NCBI RefSeq assembly: GCF_004751985.1
Contig: NZ_CP038492.1
Location: 1,302,001 to 1,366,000 of the forward strand
DNA length: 64,000 nucleotides
Reading direction: 5' to 3'
DNA from: Rhodophyticola sp. CCM32
GTDB lineage: Bacteria > Pseudomonadota > Alphaproteobacteria > Rhodobacterales > Rhodobacteraceae
The position numbers were made by a program, and so were the translations under genes. Below, in pieces: positions 49,906-59,189 of this stretch (positions are counted from its first letter, which is position 1; each line of letters opens with the position of its first letter). A model generated the notes under the pieces. That model made no database searches and was not told the DNA's origin. It worked only from the letters and a program-made list of their open reading frames with translations.

Positions 49906-50478
49906 ATGCGAATAGCTTGTTTGCTTTTGGGACTTCTGATTGGGAGCTCTCAATCTGCTATTGCATGGGAAGTCGCAGGTGACACACGATCAGCGGCGAT
50001 TAGAATTTCATCTTCCGACGTTAGGTTCGGTTCTGAAGCTATGTCTAGAATTGAAGCATGGTTCGCAGTATCTTGCGAGAGAGATGATGATGGGGATGTC
50101 GTGCTGACTCCCCGCATTGACGTCCGCGTCCCTTTAAACTCCTCGTTGCGGCGCAGAAATATTAATAGAATTTCGGACGCCTTGGTTGTAGGTGACCGTA
50201 CCGCACCTTCGAACGATCATAGGCTTTCGGTAGACTCACAATCTAGATCAATTCAAGGCAGCAGGTATGGCTCATTCACAGTTACTTCTGTTTCAGACAA
50301 TGAGCCGGATTTTGACCAATCGCTCGCAACCCTTATATCTTCTCTTGGCAATAATACCGAATTCATCCTGATTTCCAGAAGTCAAAAAGAACGTGATTCA
50401 ATAAGAATCATGTTTGAAACAGAAGATTCACGAAATCAATTCGAACATTTCGAGACTCTTTGCGATCAAACAACATAG
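49906..50478 (+). CDS. Secreted protein of unknown function
   Basis: A 190-residue protein with a clear signal peptide (MRIACLLLGLLIGSSQSAIA, cleavage near residue 20). The rest is Ser- and Asp-rich with one Cys pair (CERDDD, CDQTT) and no recognised domain. Base composition is markedly more AT-rich than neighbours. The next gene, a HExxH peptidase-Hint protein, begins 9 bp later, so the two are probably cotranscribed; a partner or accessory role is inferred only from this. Confidence 0.6.
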   Translation: MRIACLLLGLLIGSSQSAIAWEVAGDTRSAAIRISSSDVRFGSEAMSRIEAWFAVSCERDDDGDVVLTPRIDVRVPLNSSLRRRNINRISDALVVGDRTAPSNDHRLSVDSQSRSIQGSRYGSFTVTSVSDNEPDFDQSLATLISSLGNNTEFILISRSQKERDSIRIMFETEDSRNQFEHFETLCDQTT

Positions 50479-50487
50479 GGCAAAATC

Positions 50488-51546
50488 ATGGGAAGCAGAG
50501 GGCTTACTCCGGGCGAAATTGATATGGCGGCGGCGATTTTCGGAGACTCAATCGCTTACGGCGATGTTCGTGTGTATGATCGCGGTGCCATTGGGCTTCC
50601 ATTATCGATTACAGCTCCCAACGGAAACATCTACTACCCGGAAAGATTATCAGCCTATTATAGCGATGACTTTTCTGCCCCCGGAGTGCATCCATTGGCC
50701 AAGGGGGTATTTATGCATGAGATGGGGCATGTTTGGCAAAATCATCAAGGTGTGAATGTCGTTCGAGAAAGAAACTTCAACAACGACTATGACTATTCAG
50801 ATAAGCTGAACAACAGTGTTCCGTTCGGTGAATGGGGAATAGAAGAGCAGGCGGAATATCTAGCGGATGTGTATAGAGCGCAAAACGGATACTCTCTTGG
50901 CCGCGCAGTTAACCAGTCATACACATTAGAAGAGCTTCTCACCGTTGATACCGGCATTCCCAATTTGCAGGCTCTGGTTGATAGCAGCAGTGCGCCCACA
51001 TCTTCCCTCCGCCCAGTCCCCCGCCCTGAATACTGTTTCCTGCACGACTCCAAAGTGCAGATGTGGCCGCTCGACCCGTCGATCAAACCGCGTCTGGATG
51101 GCAGCTATGACGAAGAGCTGGTGCTCTCGAAGGTCTGGTATAAGCGCCAAGACCAAATGCAAGCCGGTGATCTCGTTGTCTCCTACGACAAGCGGGGACG
51201 TCTGCAACCGGGTCGAGTAACCCGCACTATGACCAACAGCTCCACGCATATTCTGGATTTCTGGGGCACGGGCACCACGCCCGGCCATGCGTATCACTGC
51301 GCCGATGGCCCGCTCGGCTGTGACGCTGGAAGATATCTACCTCGCCAACGAATGGGAGCAGATCGGCACACGGATGCCCGCGCCGGACAGCTTGGCGGGC
51401 TTCAATCCCAACAGCACGATGAAGCGGTCAAAGCCAAAGCCGAACATCCCGCCTGCCTTCGCCAACCGCCCGGATGCGCCCACAGCCAAAAACCGGGCAC
51501 AAGCGCCCCGCACATGCGTCGGCCTCGCCTTCCGCGCCATCTATGA
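50488..51546 (+). CDS. HExxH metallopeptidase-like protein with Hint domain, frameshifted tail
   Basis: 352 residues as read. N-terminal part: GLTPGEIDMAAAIFGD, then the zinc-type motif FMHEMGHVWQNHQG (about residues 75-88) and EEQAEYLADVY as possible third ligand, like the 'vgr-related' proteins of alphaproteobacteria. From about residue 180 a Hint (self-splicing/cleaving) domain begins at PEYCFLHDSK with LVVSYDKRGRLQPGRV and TTPGHAYHCADG. Past base ~51300 the Hint sequence continues in another frame (AVTLEDIYLANEWEQIG, to 51634), showing a frameshift. AT-rich N-terminal half. It could be a protein toxin. Confidence 0.65.
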   Translation: MGSRGLTPGEIDMAAAIFGDSIAYGDVRVYDRGAIGLPLSITAPNGNIYYPERLSAYYSDDFSAPGVHPLAKGVFMHEMGHVWQNHQGVNVVRERNFNNDYDYSDKLNNSVPFGEWGIEEQAEYLADVYRAQNGYSLGRAVNQSYTLEELLTVDTGIPNLQALVDSSSAPTSSLRPVPRPEYCFLHDSKVQMWPLDPSIKPRLDGSYDEELVLSKVWYKRQDQMQAGDLVVSYDKRGRLQPGRVTRTMTNSSTHILDFWGTGTTPGHAYHCADGPLGCDAGRYLPRQRMGADRHTDARAGQLGGLQSQQHDEAVKAKAEHPACLRQPPGCAHSQKPGTSAPHMRRPRLPRHL

Positions 51547-51623
51547 ACCGCAAACAGCGCAAGGCCATGGAAGCCAAGCAACGCAAAGCGACCAAGATGC
51601 GGAAAAAAGCGGCGGGCTGACAC

Positions 51624-51770
51624 ATGAGCGATGACGATAACGATAACGATGATCTGCAATATGTCGAAGAATATCCGGTTTTTGACCGTGTGACCTCAAA
51701 GTTCGAGTGGCGCAAACGGCCATCCGAGCCGCCTCAGCAAAAGTACACGACTTACGGCTTTAAAGTCTAA
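51624..51770 (+). CDS. Small acidic protein of unknown function
   Basis: 48 residues, MSDDDNDNDDLQYVEEYP then VFDRVTSKFEWRKRPSE, ending YTTYGFKV. It begins just after a short, very basic frame (51543-51620, MNRKQRKAMEAKQRKATK...) that ends in TGA at 51620. Neither is recognised. They may be remains of the 3' end of the Hint gene's neighbourhood; coding status is uncertain. Confidence 0.3.
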   Translation: MSDDDNDNDDLQYVEEYPVFDRVTSKFEWRKRPSEPPQQKYTTYGFKV

Positions 51771-51820
51771 GGTGGCATGAGCTTCATTGCTGGCGGTGTT
51801 CGCTGCAAAAACACGCCTGA

Positions 51821-51927
51821 TTAAAGCACCCTGCCTTAAACTTGAATCACAAATACCCTGCCACGCTTCGCGTTCTCGGGACATTTGTGATGCGCGATGT
51901 CTCAGGTTTAAGGCAGCATGCTATAAT
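51821..51927. repeat. Dispersed palindromic repeat, family 1, copy C
   Basis: Inverted relative to copies A and B: starts AAAGCACCCTGCCTTAAACT and ends CAGGTTTAAGGCAGCATGCT. One inner arm is mutated (TCTCGGGACATTTGTGAT). It lies in the 489-bp gene-free gap before dsbB. Confidence 0.85.
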
Positions 51928-52093
51928 TCAGCTCTGCCCAACATCAAGCAGAGGGATTTTCCTCCTGCCCACGCCTCGTTCGAGGCTTACAATCGGCGAT
52001 GCAGAACCGTGGCATAAAAAGGCGCTGCGCTGCTCCTTTTGACACCAGAACTGTGCAAAGTCGCATGACGCTCAAGCGAACGCGGCGAGGGCA

Positions 52094-52158
52094 GGGCGAG
52101 AAGCGCCCACCCCATGGGGGCGGGTCGGGCGCTGCCCGGCGGTGCCGTCGGGCAGGAG
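52094..52158. repeat. GC-rich dispersed repeat, family 3, copy 2
   Basis: AGGGCGAGAAGCGCCCACCC, then GGGGGCGGG and GCTGCCCGGCGGTGCCGTCG. Inverted copy of 40237-40306 with a few changes. Nothing else is seen between 51928 and 52258. Confidence 0.65.
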
Positions 52159-52258
52159 CATTATGACCGTGTCCGAATATCTATCAGCGGCTATGGTTTT
52201 GGCACGGGCGGCGCGGAAGTTGCCGGATCATGCCGGGGCCTTACTGGCCCCTCGCGGC

Positions 52259-52738
52259 TCAACCGATGGTGCGGTTGCGGCTGGCGGCAGCGAACCAGAT
52301 CAGCGCCAGCGCCAGACAGGCCAGACCGTTCCAGCTTGCCATGGACAGGCCGACCATCTCCCATGAGACCTGATCACACAGAACGATCCGCGGGCCGGTA
52401 TCGGTGGCCAGAAGATCCGCCGCCGACATCGCGCCCAGATCCTGCGCCGCAGCACCGGTGCAGCTTTGCGGCCCCTCCCACCAGTCTTTTTCAACCCCTG
52501 TATGGAACAGGGCCAGCCCCGCATTTCCCAGCATGGTCAGCCCGCCAAGCACCGCGATCAGGGTTGAGGGAAGCGCAGCACCCAAAGCGCCAAGGGCGAT
52601 GGCCGCCATATGGGGCCAGCGCTGCCAGAGGCACATCGCACAAGGGGCCAGACCGCCGATATATTCAAACCCGTAGGCGGCCAGCAGCAGGCCCGCCGAT
52701 CCTAGCCCGGCCAGAAGGATCAGGCTGCGGCGTGTCAT
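52259..52738 (-). CDS. dsbB: Disulfide bond formation protein DsbB
   Basis: Inner-membrane enzyme that reoxidises periplasmic DsbA using quinone. 159 residues with four hydrophobic segments. The first Cys pair is APCAMCLWQRWPH (CxxC, quinone-proximal), the second Cys pair lies in the periplasmic loop (QSCTG and VLCDQVSW). The ATG at 52738 overlaps the stop of the upstream DedA-like gene (ATGA), so they are coupled. Confidence 0.92.
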   Translation of the reverse strand: MTRRSLILLAGLGSAGLLLAAYGFEYIGGLAPCAMCLWQRWPHMAAIALGALGAALPSTLIAVLGGLTMLGNAGLALFHTGVEKDWWEGPQSCTGAAAQDLGAMSAADLLATDTGPRIVLCDQVSWEMVGLSMASWNGLACLALALIWFAAASRNRTIG

Positions 52739-53313
52739 AGAAACCTCACCACATAGAACCCGCCCATAAGAAGGATCACGAAGAGGATGAACATCAACCC
52801 CAGCCGGCGTTCGATGAAATCGCGAATGGGGGCTCCGTATTTCCACAGCAGGCCCGCCACGATGAAAAACCGCAATCCGCGCGCCACCAGTGAGGTGACC
52901 ATGAAGGTGACCAGCGGCAGGCCGGTCCAGCCGGACATGATGGTGATCACCTTATAGGGGAAAGGTGTCAGCCCCGCGATCAGAACCGGCCAGAACCCCA
53001 GATCATTGAACCTTGTGTTGAACGCGGCCATGGCGTCGGCCTTGCCAAGTGCGGCCAGGATCGGCTGGCCCAGTTGGTCATAGAAGAAATAGCCGATGCC
53101 ATAGCCGACAAGCCCGCCCAGAACCGAGGAGACAAGACAGACGCCTGCAATCACAAAGGCCCGGTGTGGCGCGGCTAGGATCATCGGGATCATGATCAGA
53201 TCGGGCGGGATCGGAAAGAAGGAGCTTTCCGCGAACGATACCAGGGCCAGCGCCCAGAACGCATGTCTGTGGCCCGCCAGCCCCAGGGTCCAGTCATATA
53301 GCCGCCGGATCAT
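52735..53313 (-). CDS. YqaA/DedA-like membrane protein
   Basis: A 192-residue member of the small DedA/SNARE-associated group (YqaA type): FAESSFFPIPPDLIMIPMIL is the hallmark, followed by GGLVGYGIGYFFYDQLGQ and GWTGLPLVTFMVTSLVARG. Several transmembrane and re-entrant segments. Such proteins may move lipids or protons; function here is unknown. First gene of the pair with dsbB. Confidence 0.88.
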   Translation of the reverse strand: MIRRLYDWTLGLAGHRHAFWALALVSFAESSFFPIPPDLIMIPMILAAPHRAFVIAGVCLVSSVLGGLVGYGIGYFFYDQLGQPILAALGKADAMAAFNTRFNDLGFWPVLIAGLTPFPYKVITIMSGWTGLPLVTFMVTSLVARGLRFFIVAGLLWKYGAPIRDFIERRLGLMFILFVILLMGGFYVVRFL

Positions 53314-53589
53314 CGCCGCCCTTTCCCGTGTTCCTGCCTGTTCCCGCCGCGATGCCGCATTGACCGGGCGCGGTCAACCGGGCGGATAAAAATCTGGTGA
53401 CAAACTCGACCAGTTGGTTGAAAGTAAATCTCTACGGATAAACCATTGAATATGGGTGTTACACCAAATGTAGATGTTCGTGAAAGGCGTTGGCGGCATA
53501 AACCGGCCGAGCAAGCACCCCTTGTGGAGGAGACAAGGGCTGCACAAACAAGGGTCGCGGACGGGCTTTCACATCTTGGGAGGATAAAT

Positions 53590-54651
53590 ATGACTATGAC
53601 GCTGAAGATGGCGGCAATCGGGCTGGCCGCCCTGGGGCTGGGGGCTATGGGCTCTGCCGGAGCCGCAAAGGCAGATGCAGAGGTAACATTGCGCTGCCAG
53701 CATTTCCTGTCGCCGATGGGCTCGGTTCCACGGTTCTTTATGGAACCATGGGCGGCGGCCATCGAAGAGCAATCGGGCGGGCGGATCGACGTTGAGCTTT
53801 ATCCCGCGATGCAGCTTGGTGGCGCCCCGCCCGCGCTTTATGATCAGATCCGTGATGGTGTGATTGATTGCGGATGGGCTATTCCGGCCTATACGCCGGG
53901 CCGTTTCCCCGAGGCTGAGGCGATGGAACTGCCTTTCATGACCTCGATGTCGGCCGAAGCATCAAGCCGTGCGGCCTGGGATTATACGCAGCAATACCTG
54001 GCCGATACCCGGTTTTCCGATGTCCATCTGATGGCCGTGCATGTGCATGGGCCTGGTGTGATCCATCTTAATGGTGATCCCATTGTCGAGGTGGAGGATT
54101 TCAACGGGTTGCAGTTGCGTGGCCCCTCGCGTCAGGCGAATGCATTGCTGGAACGTCTGGGGGCCACACCGGTTGGTATGCCGGTGCCGGCCTTCCCCGA
54201 GGCCCTGTCGCGCGGCGTGGTTGATGGCGGTGTGATCCCCTGGGAGGTTGTGCCGGCGCTGCGTGTTGAGGAACTGGCCAACAGCCACACCCAGATCGGC
54301 GGTGACCGGGCGCTCTATAACACCTATTTCATCTGGGCGATGAACCCTGACAGCTATGCCGCGCTGCCCGATGATCTCAAGGCGGTGATCGACGCCAATT
54401 CCGGCCTTGAGACATCAGCCTGGGCCGGGCGTGCGATGGATGAGGGCGATGATCTGGCCTTTGACGCCATCACCGCGCGCGGCAACACGATTGTCACGCT
54501 GAGTGATGAGGTCGTCGGGGAATTGCAGGTCGTGGGTGAAGAGGTCACCGCGGACTGGATTGCGGAGATGGACGGGCTTGGCCTGCCCGGCGCGCAGATG
54601 GTCGAAGATGCCCGCGCGCTGGTGGATCAATACAGCACGACCGCGCAGTGA
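53590..54651 (+). CDS. TRAP transporter substrate-binding protein (DctP family)
   Basis: A periplasmic binding protein of 353 residues. Signal peptide at the start (MTMTLKMAAIGLAALGLGAM, cleavage around AKA-DA), then RCQHFLSPMGSVPRFFMEPW, ALYDQIRDGVIDCGWAIPAY and LRGPSRQANALLERLGATPV containing the conserved Arg of DctP proteins. GGAGG stands 6-7 bp before the ATG. It heads a cluster with GH88, monooxygenase, dctQ and dctM. A carboxylated ligand is likely. Confidence 0.93.
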   Translation: MTMTLKMAAIGLAALGLGAMGSAGAAKADAEVTLRCQHFLSPMGSVPRFFMEPWAAAIEEQSGGRIDVELYPAMQLGGAPPALYDQIRDGVIDCGWAIPAYTPGRFPEAEAMELPFMTSMSAEASSRAAWDYTQQYLADTRFSDVHLMAVHVHGPGVIHLNGDPIVEVEDFNGLQLRGPSRQANALLERLGATPVGMPVPAFPEALSRGVVDGGVIPWEVVPALRVEELANSHTQIGGDRALYNTYFIWAMNPDSYAALPDDLKAVIDANSGLETSAWAGRAMDEGDDLAFDAITARGNTIVTLSDEVVGELQVVGEEVTADWIAEMDGLGLPGAQMVEDARALVDQYSTTAQ

Positions 54652-54717
54652 TCATTGCACCGGGCGCTGCGCTTTGACGCGTGGCGCCCGGGTTTTCGCT
54701 TCAGAACAGGGGATCTG

Positions 54718-55806
54718 ATGCAACATTCCGCCATGCTTTCCGCCCTTCTGGCCCGCGTCGAGGAGACCCGCGCCATGATCGGTTCCGCCTGGCCCTATCA
54801 CGCCGACCCCGAGACCGGGATCTGGGAAACCGTGCCCGATGGCGACTGGTGTGGCGGGCATTGGGTGGAATGCCTGCGGATTGCGGGGCGTCTGGAGGGG
54901 CGGCCCGAGCTGATCGAGGAGGCCCGGGAGCGCACCGAATGGCTGCGTCCGAAGCTGGAAAAAGACGATCAGTTTCGCGGCCACAGATTCTATTATTCCG
55001 CCGCACGGCTCTATGCCGAAACCGGCGATCCGCAGTTGCGAGCCCTTGCGCTGGCTGCGGCCTATGCCCTGCGCGCCATGGCGATCCCGCAAAACGGTGC
55101 GATGCCGATCGGCCATGAGGTGCAGGTGAAATCAACCACGCTGGCCTCGCGCCGGATCGTGGCGGTTGACAATGTGCATCCCAATCTGCGGCTGGATTTC
55201 TGGGCCGCACGTGAGCTTGGCGATCCGGTTTTTGAGGCCGGCGCGCGCGCCATGCTGGATGTCACGATCCGCGATTTCCTGCGCGATGATGGTTCGACCG
55301 TCGAATTTATCGAATATCACCAGACAGATGACCGTATCCTGCGCCATTTCACCCTGCTTGGCATCCATGATGACAGTTGCTGGAGCCGTGGCCAGGCATG
55401 GGCCATTGCGGGCTTTCTGCGGGGCTGGCAGGAATTTGGCGACACCCGCTATCGTGACGCCGCGCGCGCCACGTTCGGCTATTGGCGCGACAAGGTCGGC
55501 GACGTGGCGCCACCCTGGGATTTTGAGGATCCTGACGGGCCGGTTGATACATCGGCCAGCGCGATTGTTGTAGAACAGCTTGCGCGCATGGCTGTCTCAT
55601 GGGGGAATGCCGAGGCGCGCGAAGTGACAGGGCATTTGCCGCAAATGCTTGATGCGCTGGCCACACATATGCGGCCCGGGGGGCGCCTTGTGGACGGGTG
55701 TTTCAACCGGCCCCGCAATTTTGCGGACCGGTCAGAGTTGATCTGGGGCACGGCCTATCTTCTGATGGCGTTGAGCTATCTTGAAGAGGGTCGGGTGCCA
55801 TGTTGA
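54718..55806 (+). CDS. GH88-type unsaturated glucuronyl hydrolase
   Basis: 362 residues with an alpha/alpha-barrel pattern. HDDSCWSRGQAWAIAGFLRG is the GH88 hallmark; DTSASAIVVEQLARM and GTAYLLMALSYLEEG follow in family order; GDWCGGHWVECL is near the start. GH88 enzymes release unsaturated uronic acid from oligosaccharides made by polysaccharide lyases. The ATG at 54718 is preceded by AGGGGAT. It lies inside a TRAP cluster, suggesting import and cleavage of an unsaturated uronide. No signal peptide: cytosolic. Confidence 0.85.
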   Translation: MQHSAMLSALLARVEETRAMIGSAWPYHADPETGIWETVPDGDWCGGHWVECLRIAGRLEGRPELIEEARERTEWLRPKLEKDDQFRGHRFYYSAARLYAETGDPQLRALALAAAYALRAMAIPQNGAMPIGHEVQVKSTTLASRRIVAVDNVHPNLRLDFWAARELGDPVFEAGARAMLDVTIRDFLRDDGSTVEFIEYHQTDDRILRHFTLLGIHDDSCWSRGQAWAIAGFLRGWQEFGDTRYRDAARATFGYWRDKVGDVAPPWDFEDPDGPVDTSASAIVVEQLARMAVSWGNAEAREVTGHLPQMLDALATHMRPGGRLVDGCFNRPRNFADRSELIWGTAYLLMALSYLEEGRVPC

Positions 55807-55936
55807 ATACGGAAGGGTTTCGGGTGGGCCACCGGCCCCCTGCCTTCCGGTCGGGGCAGGGGGGAGGCTGCCCTGACGCTTACCTTTCAGGTATCTGCCT
55901 GTCTGCGGTCGGCGGCCTGAAACGGGGGCTTTGCCG

Positions 55937-57175
55937 ATGACCGTACTGATTGCCGGGGCCGGCATCGGCGGGCTGACCCTGGGGTTGTCCCTGCATCAGC
56001 AGGGCATTCCCTTCCATATCGTCGAGGCGGTTGAAAAGCTGCGCCCGATGGGCGTGGGGATCAACCTGCAACCCCATGCGGTGCGGGAGCTGTTTGAGCT
56101 TGGGCTGGAACCGGAGCTGGATGCGATTGGCCTGCGCACGGAAGAGGTGGCCTATTTCTCGGCCCGGGGGCAATCGATCTGGTCGGAACCCAGGGGGATG
56201 GATGCGGGCTATCACTGGCCGCAATATTCGATCCATCGCGGGGCATTGCAGATGCTGCTGTTCAGAACGCTGGTGGACCGTGCCGGAGCCGGGGTGATCC
56301 AGACCGGCGCGGCGCTGACAGGGTGGGATGAAGACCGCCATGGTGTGTGGGTGCATCTGGCCAACCGGAAATCCGGGACTGCGCTGGACGATGTGCATGG
56401 AGAGGTGCTGATCGCCTGTGATGGCATCAACTCTGTCGCGCGCGCCCGGCTTTATCCGGATGAGGGCGCGGCTGTCTGGAGTGGCACGATGATGTGGCGG
56501 GGGGTGACCGATGGCCCCCGGTTTCTGACCGGCCGCTCAATGGCCATGGCGGGCCGCTCGGCGCAGAAATTCGTCTGTTATCCGATGCAGGATCATGGGG
56601 ATGGCCGGATGCGGATCAACTGGATCGCGGATCTCGCCCTGCCGCCGGACAGTGACTGGACCCGGGAGGGACGGTTGAGCGATTTTGCCCCGGCCTTCGC
56701 GGATTGGCAGTTTGACTGGCTGAACATCCCCTGGCTGATCCACCATGCCGACCGGATCTGGGAATTTCCGATGGTCGACCGGGATCCGTTGCCCGCCTGG
56801 TCCTTTGGGCGGGTGACACTGCTTGGCGATGCGGCCCATGCGATGTATCCGATCGGGTCAAACGGGGCGAGCCAGGCGATCCTGGATGCCCGCGTCCTGA
56901 CCCGGGAACTGCTGCGCCACGGGCGCGGGGCCGCCGCCTTGCAGGCCTATGAGGCGGACCGGCGCGAGACGGTGAATGCCCTGGTTCTGGCCACGCGCGG
57001 TGACGGGCCCGACACGGTTCTCGATATCGTGGCCGAACGTGCCCCTGACGGGTTCGGAAAGATTGACGATGTGATGAGTGCAGCAGACCTGCGGGATGTC
57101 GCGGCACGCTATAAGTCGGTTGCGGGCTTCGATATAGACATATTGAATGCACGCGCGCCGCTTATCGAGTTTTAA
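55937..57175 (+). CDS. FAD-dependent monooxygenase (UbiH/salicylate hydroxylase type)
   Basis: 412 residues. N-terminal FAD motif TVLIAGAGIGGLTLGLSLH, second motif LIACDGINSVARARLYP (DG motif) and GDAAHAMYPIGSNGASQAIL near residue 295. This is a class A flavoprotein hydroxylase. It sits between the GH88 gene and the TRAP permease genes, same strand, 131 bp from the former and 2-35 bp from dctQ. Substrate unknown; placement in a sugar-acid cluster is unusual. Confidence 0.88.
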   Translation: MTVLIAGAGIGGLTLGLSLHQQGIPFHIVEAVEKLRPMGVGINLQPHAVRELFELGLEPELDAIGLRTEEVAYFSARGQSIWSEPRGMDAGYHWPQYSIHRGALQMLLFRTLVDRAGAGVIQTGAALTGWDEDRHGVWVHLANRKSGTALDDVHGEVLIACDGINSVARARLYPDEGAAVWSGTMMWRGVTDGPRFLTGRSMAMAGRSAQKFVCYPMQDHGDGRMRINWIADLALPPDSDWTREGRLSDFAPAFADWQFDWLNIPWLIHHADRIWEFPMVDRDPLPAWSFGRVTLLGDAAHAMYPIGSNGASQAILDARVLTRELLRHGRGAAALQAYEADRRETVNALVLATRGDGPDTVLDIVAERAPDGFGKIDDVMSAADLRDVAARYKSVAGFDIDILNARAPLIEF

Positions 57176-57210
57176 GAGTGGTTTGGGAAGAACGGGGACA
57201 CGTAAGCAAT

Positions 57211-57794
57211 ATGGGACTGGCACCCGGATGGGAGGCGGCCACCGGCCGTCTGATGGAATATATGGCCCGCAGGCTGGCCTATGGGGGTGGCTTTGTGTTG
57301 TCGGTGCTGGCGCTGATGGTCTGCGCCTCGATCCTTGGGCGGGCTCTGGACGGGGTTGGCCTGTCACCGATCACCGGCGATTATGAACTGGTCGAGGCGG
57401 GCTGTGCGATTGTCGTTTTCGCCTTTCTGCCCTGGTGTCAGCTGAAGCGCGGCCATGTGTCGGTGGATATTGTGATGCAGCATCTGCCGCCCCGGGTCAC
57501 GGCATTTTCCGGGCTGGTGGGGGATATCCTGCTGACCGTTGTGGCCTATGTGATCCTCTGGCGGCTCTGGCTGGGGTTCGGAGAGAAATTTCCCTATGGC
57601 TCGGATACGTTCAGGGGGGTGTCGGGTTCGGGCCGCGGCCGTTTTTTCCCGAAACCACCTATGAACTGGAGATTCCGACCTGGATTCCCTATGGCCTGTC
57701 GGTGATCGGCGCGGCGCTGTTCTTTCTGGTGGCGCTTTACACGGTCTGGCGGGCGTTCAACTGGCTTTGCGCCGGGCGGGAGGCCGCGACATGA
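57211..57794 (+). pseudogene. TRAP transporter small permease (DctQ) with frameshift
   Basis: The four-helix DctQ protein is split over two frames. The first covers SPITGDYELVEAGCAIVVFA, CQLKRGHVSVDIV and LGFGEKFPYGSDTF; from about base 57615 the family sequence continues one frame over (GFGPRPFFPETTYELEIPTW to 57794). The switch lies at a run of six G at 57615-57620. Joined, the protein has about 193 residues, the normal size. Either a real mutation or a sequencing error. A GTG at 57178 is an alternative start. Confidence 0.82.
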
Positions 57795-59158
57795 CCGGGC
57801 TGGAACTGGCAATCATCGCCTTTGCCCTGATGCTGGTGGCGATCTTTCTCAGGGTGCCGATTGGCGTGGCGATGGCGGTGACCGGCTTTGTCGGCACATG
57901 GATCGTGCTGGGCCGGCCCTCCGCCCCGCTGAGCCAGCTGAAATCGCTGACCTATGACACTTTCTCGAATTACAACCTGTCGATTGTGCCGCTGTTCCTG
58001 CTGATGGGTCAGTTCGCGATGAAATCCGGCATGTCGGGCGCGTTGTTTCAGGCCGCATCCGACTGGCTGGGCCATCGCAGGGGCGGGGTGGCCATGGCCG
58101 CCGTGGGCGCCTGTGCCGGGTTCGGCGCGGTCTGTGGCTCATCGCTGGCCACGGCCTCGACCATGGGGCAGGTGGCGCTGCCCGAGATGCGCAAACGGGG
58201 CTATTCCGACAGTCTGAGCACCGGGGTTCTGGCCGCAGGCGGCACCCTTGGCATCCTGATCCCGCCATCGATCATTCTGGTGATCTATGCGATCCTGGCG
58301 CAGCAGAATATCGTGAAGATGTTCGTGGCGGCGCTGATCCCCGGCATTCTGGCAGCCCTTGGTTACATGCTGACCGTTGCAATCTATGTGCGCCTGCGCC
58401 CCGGGGCGGCGACCACGGCGGCGCGGGTGCCGATCGCGCATCGTGTCAGGACGATGCTGGCGATCTGGCCGGTGGTGGTGATCTTCGGTCTGGTCATGGG
58501 CGGCATCGCGGCCGACTGGAACTGGGCGCAGGACGGGGTGCAGGCGCTGTTCACCCCGACCGAGGGTGCGGCAGTGGGCGCGGTGGCCACGGGCATTTAC
58601 GGTCTTTTCACCGGCGGTCTGACCTGGAAAGGCTTTCTCGACAGCATTCTGGTCACGGCCCAGGCCACGGCGATGATCTTTTTCATCGTGCTGGGGGCGC
58701 AGATGTTCAACTCGTTCCTGGCCTTCACCCAGGCCCCGGCCGATCTGGTTGACTGGATCACGACCCGGGGGTTCGCCCCGCTTCTGGTGCTGGCGATCAT
58801 GCTGGTGGCCTATCTGATCTTCGGCTGCGTGATGGACAGCCTGTCGATGATCCTGCTGACCATCCCGATCTTCTTCCCGATCATCCAGGCGCTGGATTTC
58901 ACGATCCTGGGCTATGCCCTGACGCCGGAGGAGGCGGCGATCTGGTTCGGGATACTGGCGCTGATCGTGGTCGAGGTCGGGCTGATCACCCCGCCGGTGG
59001 GGATGAATCTGTTCATTATCAACTCGATGGCGCGCGACATTCCGATTGTGAAGACCTATGCGGGCGTGGCGCCTTTTGTCGCCTCTGACCTGATCCGGGT
59101 GGTGATCCTGGTCGCGTTCCCGGGTATCACGCTTTGGCTTGTGGGTGTGATGTTCTGA
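57791..59158 (+). CDS. TRAP transporter large permease (DctM family)
   Basis: 455 residues with about twelve hydrophobic segments. Conserved DctM features: PLFLLMGQFAMKSGMSGALF, GTLGILIPPSIILVIYAILA, FTPTEGAAVGAVATGIYGLF, and GLITPPVGMNLFIINSMARD. Its ATG overlaps the dctQ stop in the corrected frame (ATGA). Together with dctP and dctQ it forms a sodium-dependent TRAP transporter. A hairpin follows at 59190. Confidence 0.94.
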   Translation: MTGLELAIIAFALMLVAIFLRVPIGVAMAVTGFVGTWIVLGRPSAPLSQLKSLTYDTFSNYNLSIVPLFLLMGQFAMKSGMSGALFQAASDWLGHRRGGVAMAAVGACAGFGAVCGSSLATASTMGQVALPEMRKRGYSDSLSTGVLAAGGTLGILIPPSIILVIYAILAQQNIVKMFVAALIPGILAALGYMLTVAIYVRLRPGAATTAARVPIAHRVRTMLAIWPVVVIFGLVMGGIAADWNWAQDGVQALFTPTEGAAVGAVATGIYGLFTGGLTWKGFLDSILVTAQATAMIFFIVLGAQMFNSFLAFTQAPADLVDWITTRGFAPLLVLAIMLVAYLIFGCVMDSLSMILLTIPIFFPIIQALDFTILGYALTPEEAAIWFGILALIVVEVGLITPPVGMNLFIINSMARDIPIVKTYAGVAPFVASDLIRVVILVAFPGITLWLVGVMF

Positions 59159-59189
59159 CAGGCGCGCGGAACCCCCGGGTTTTCCGTGT

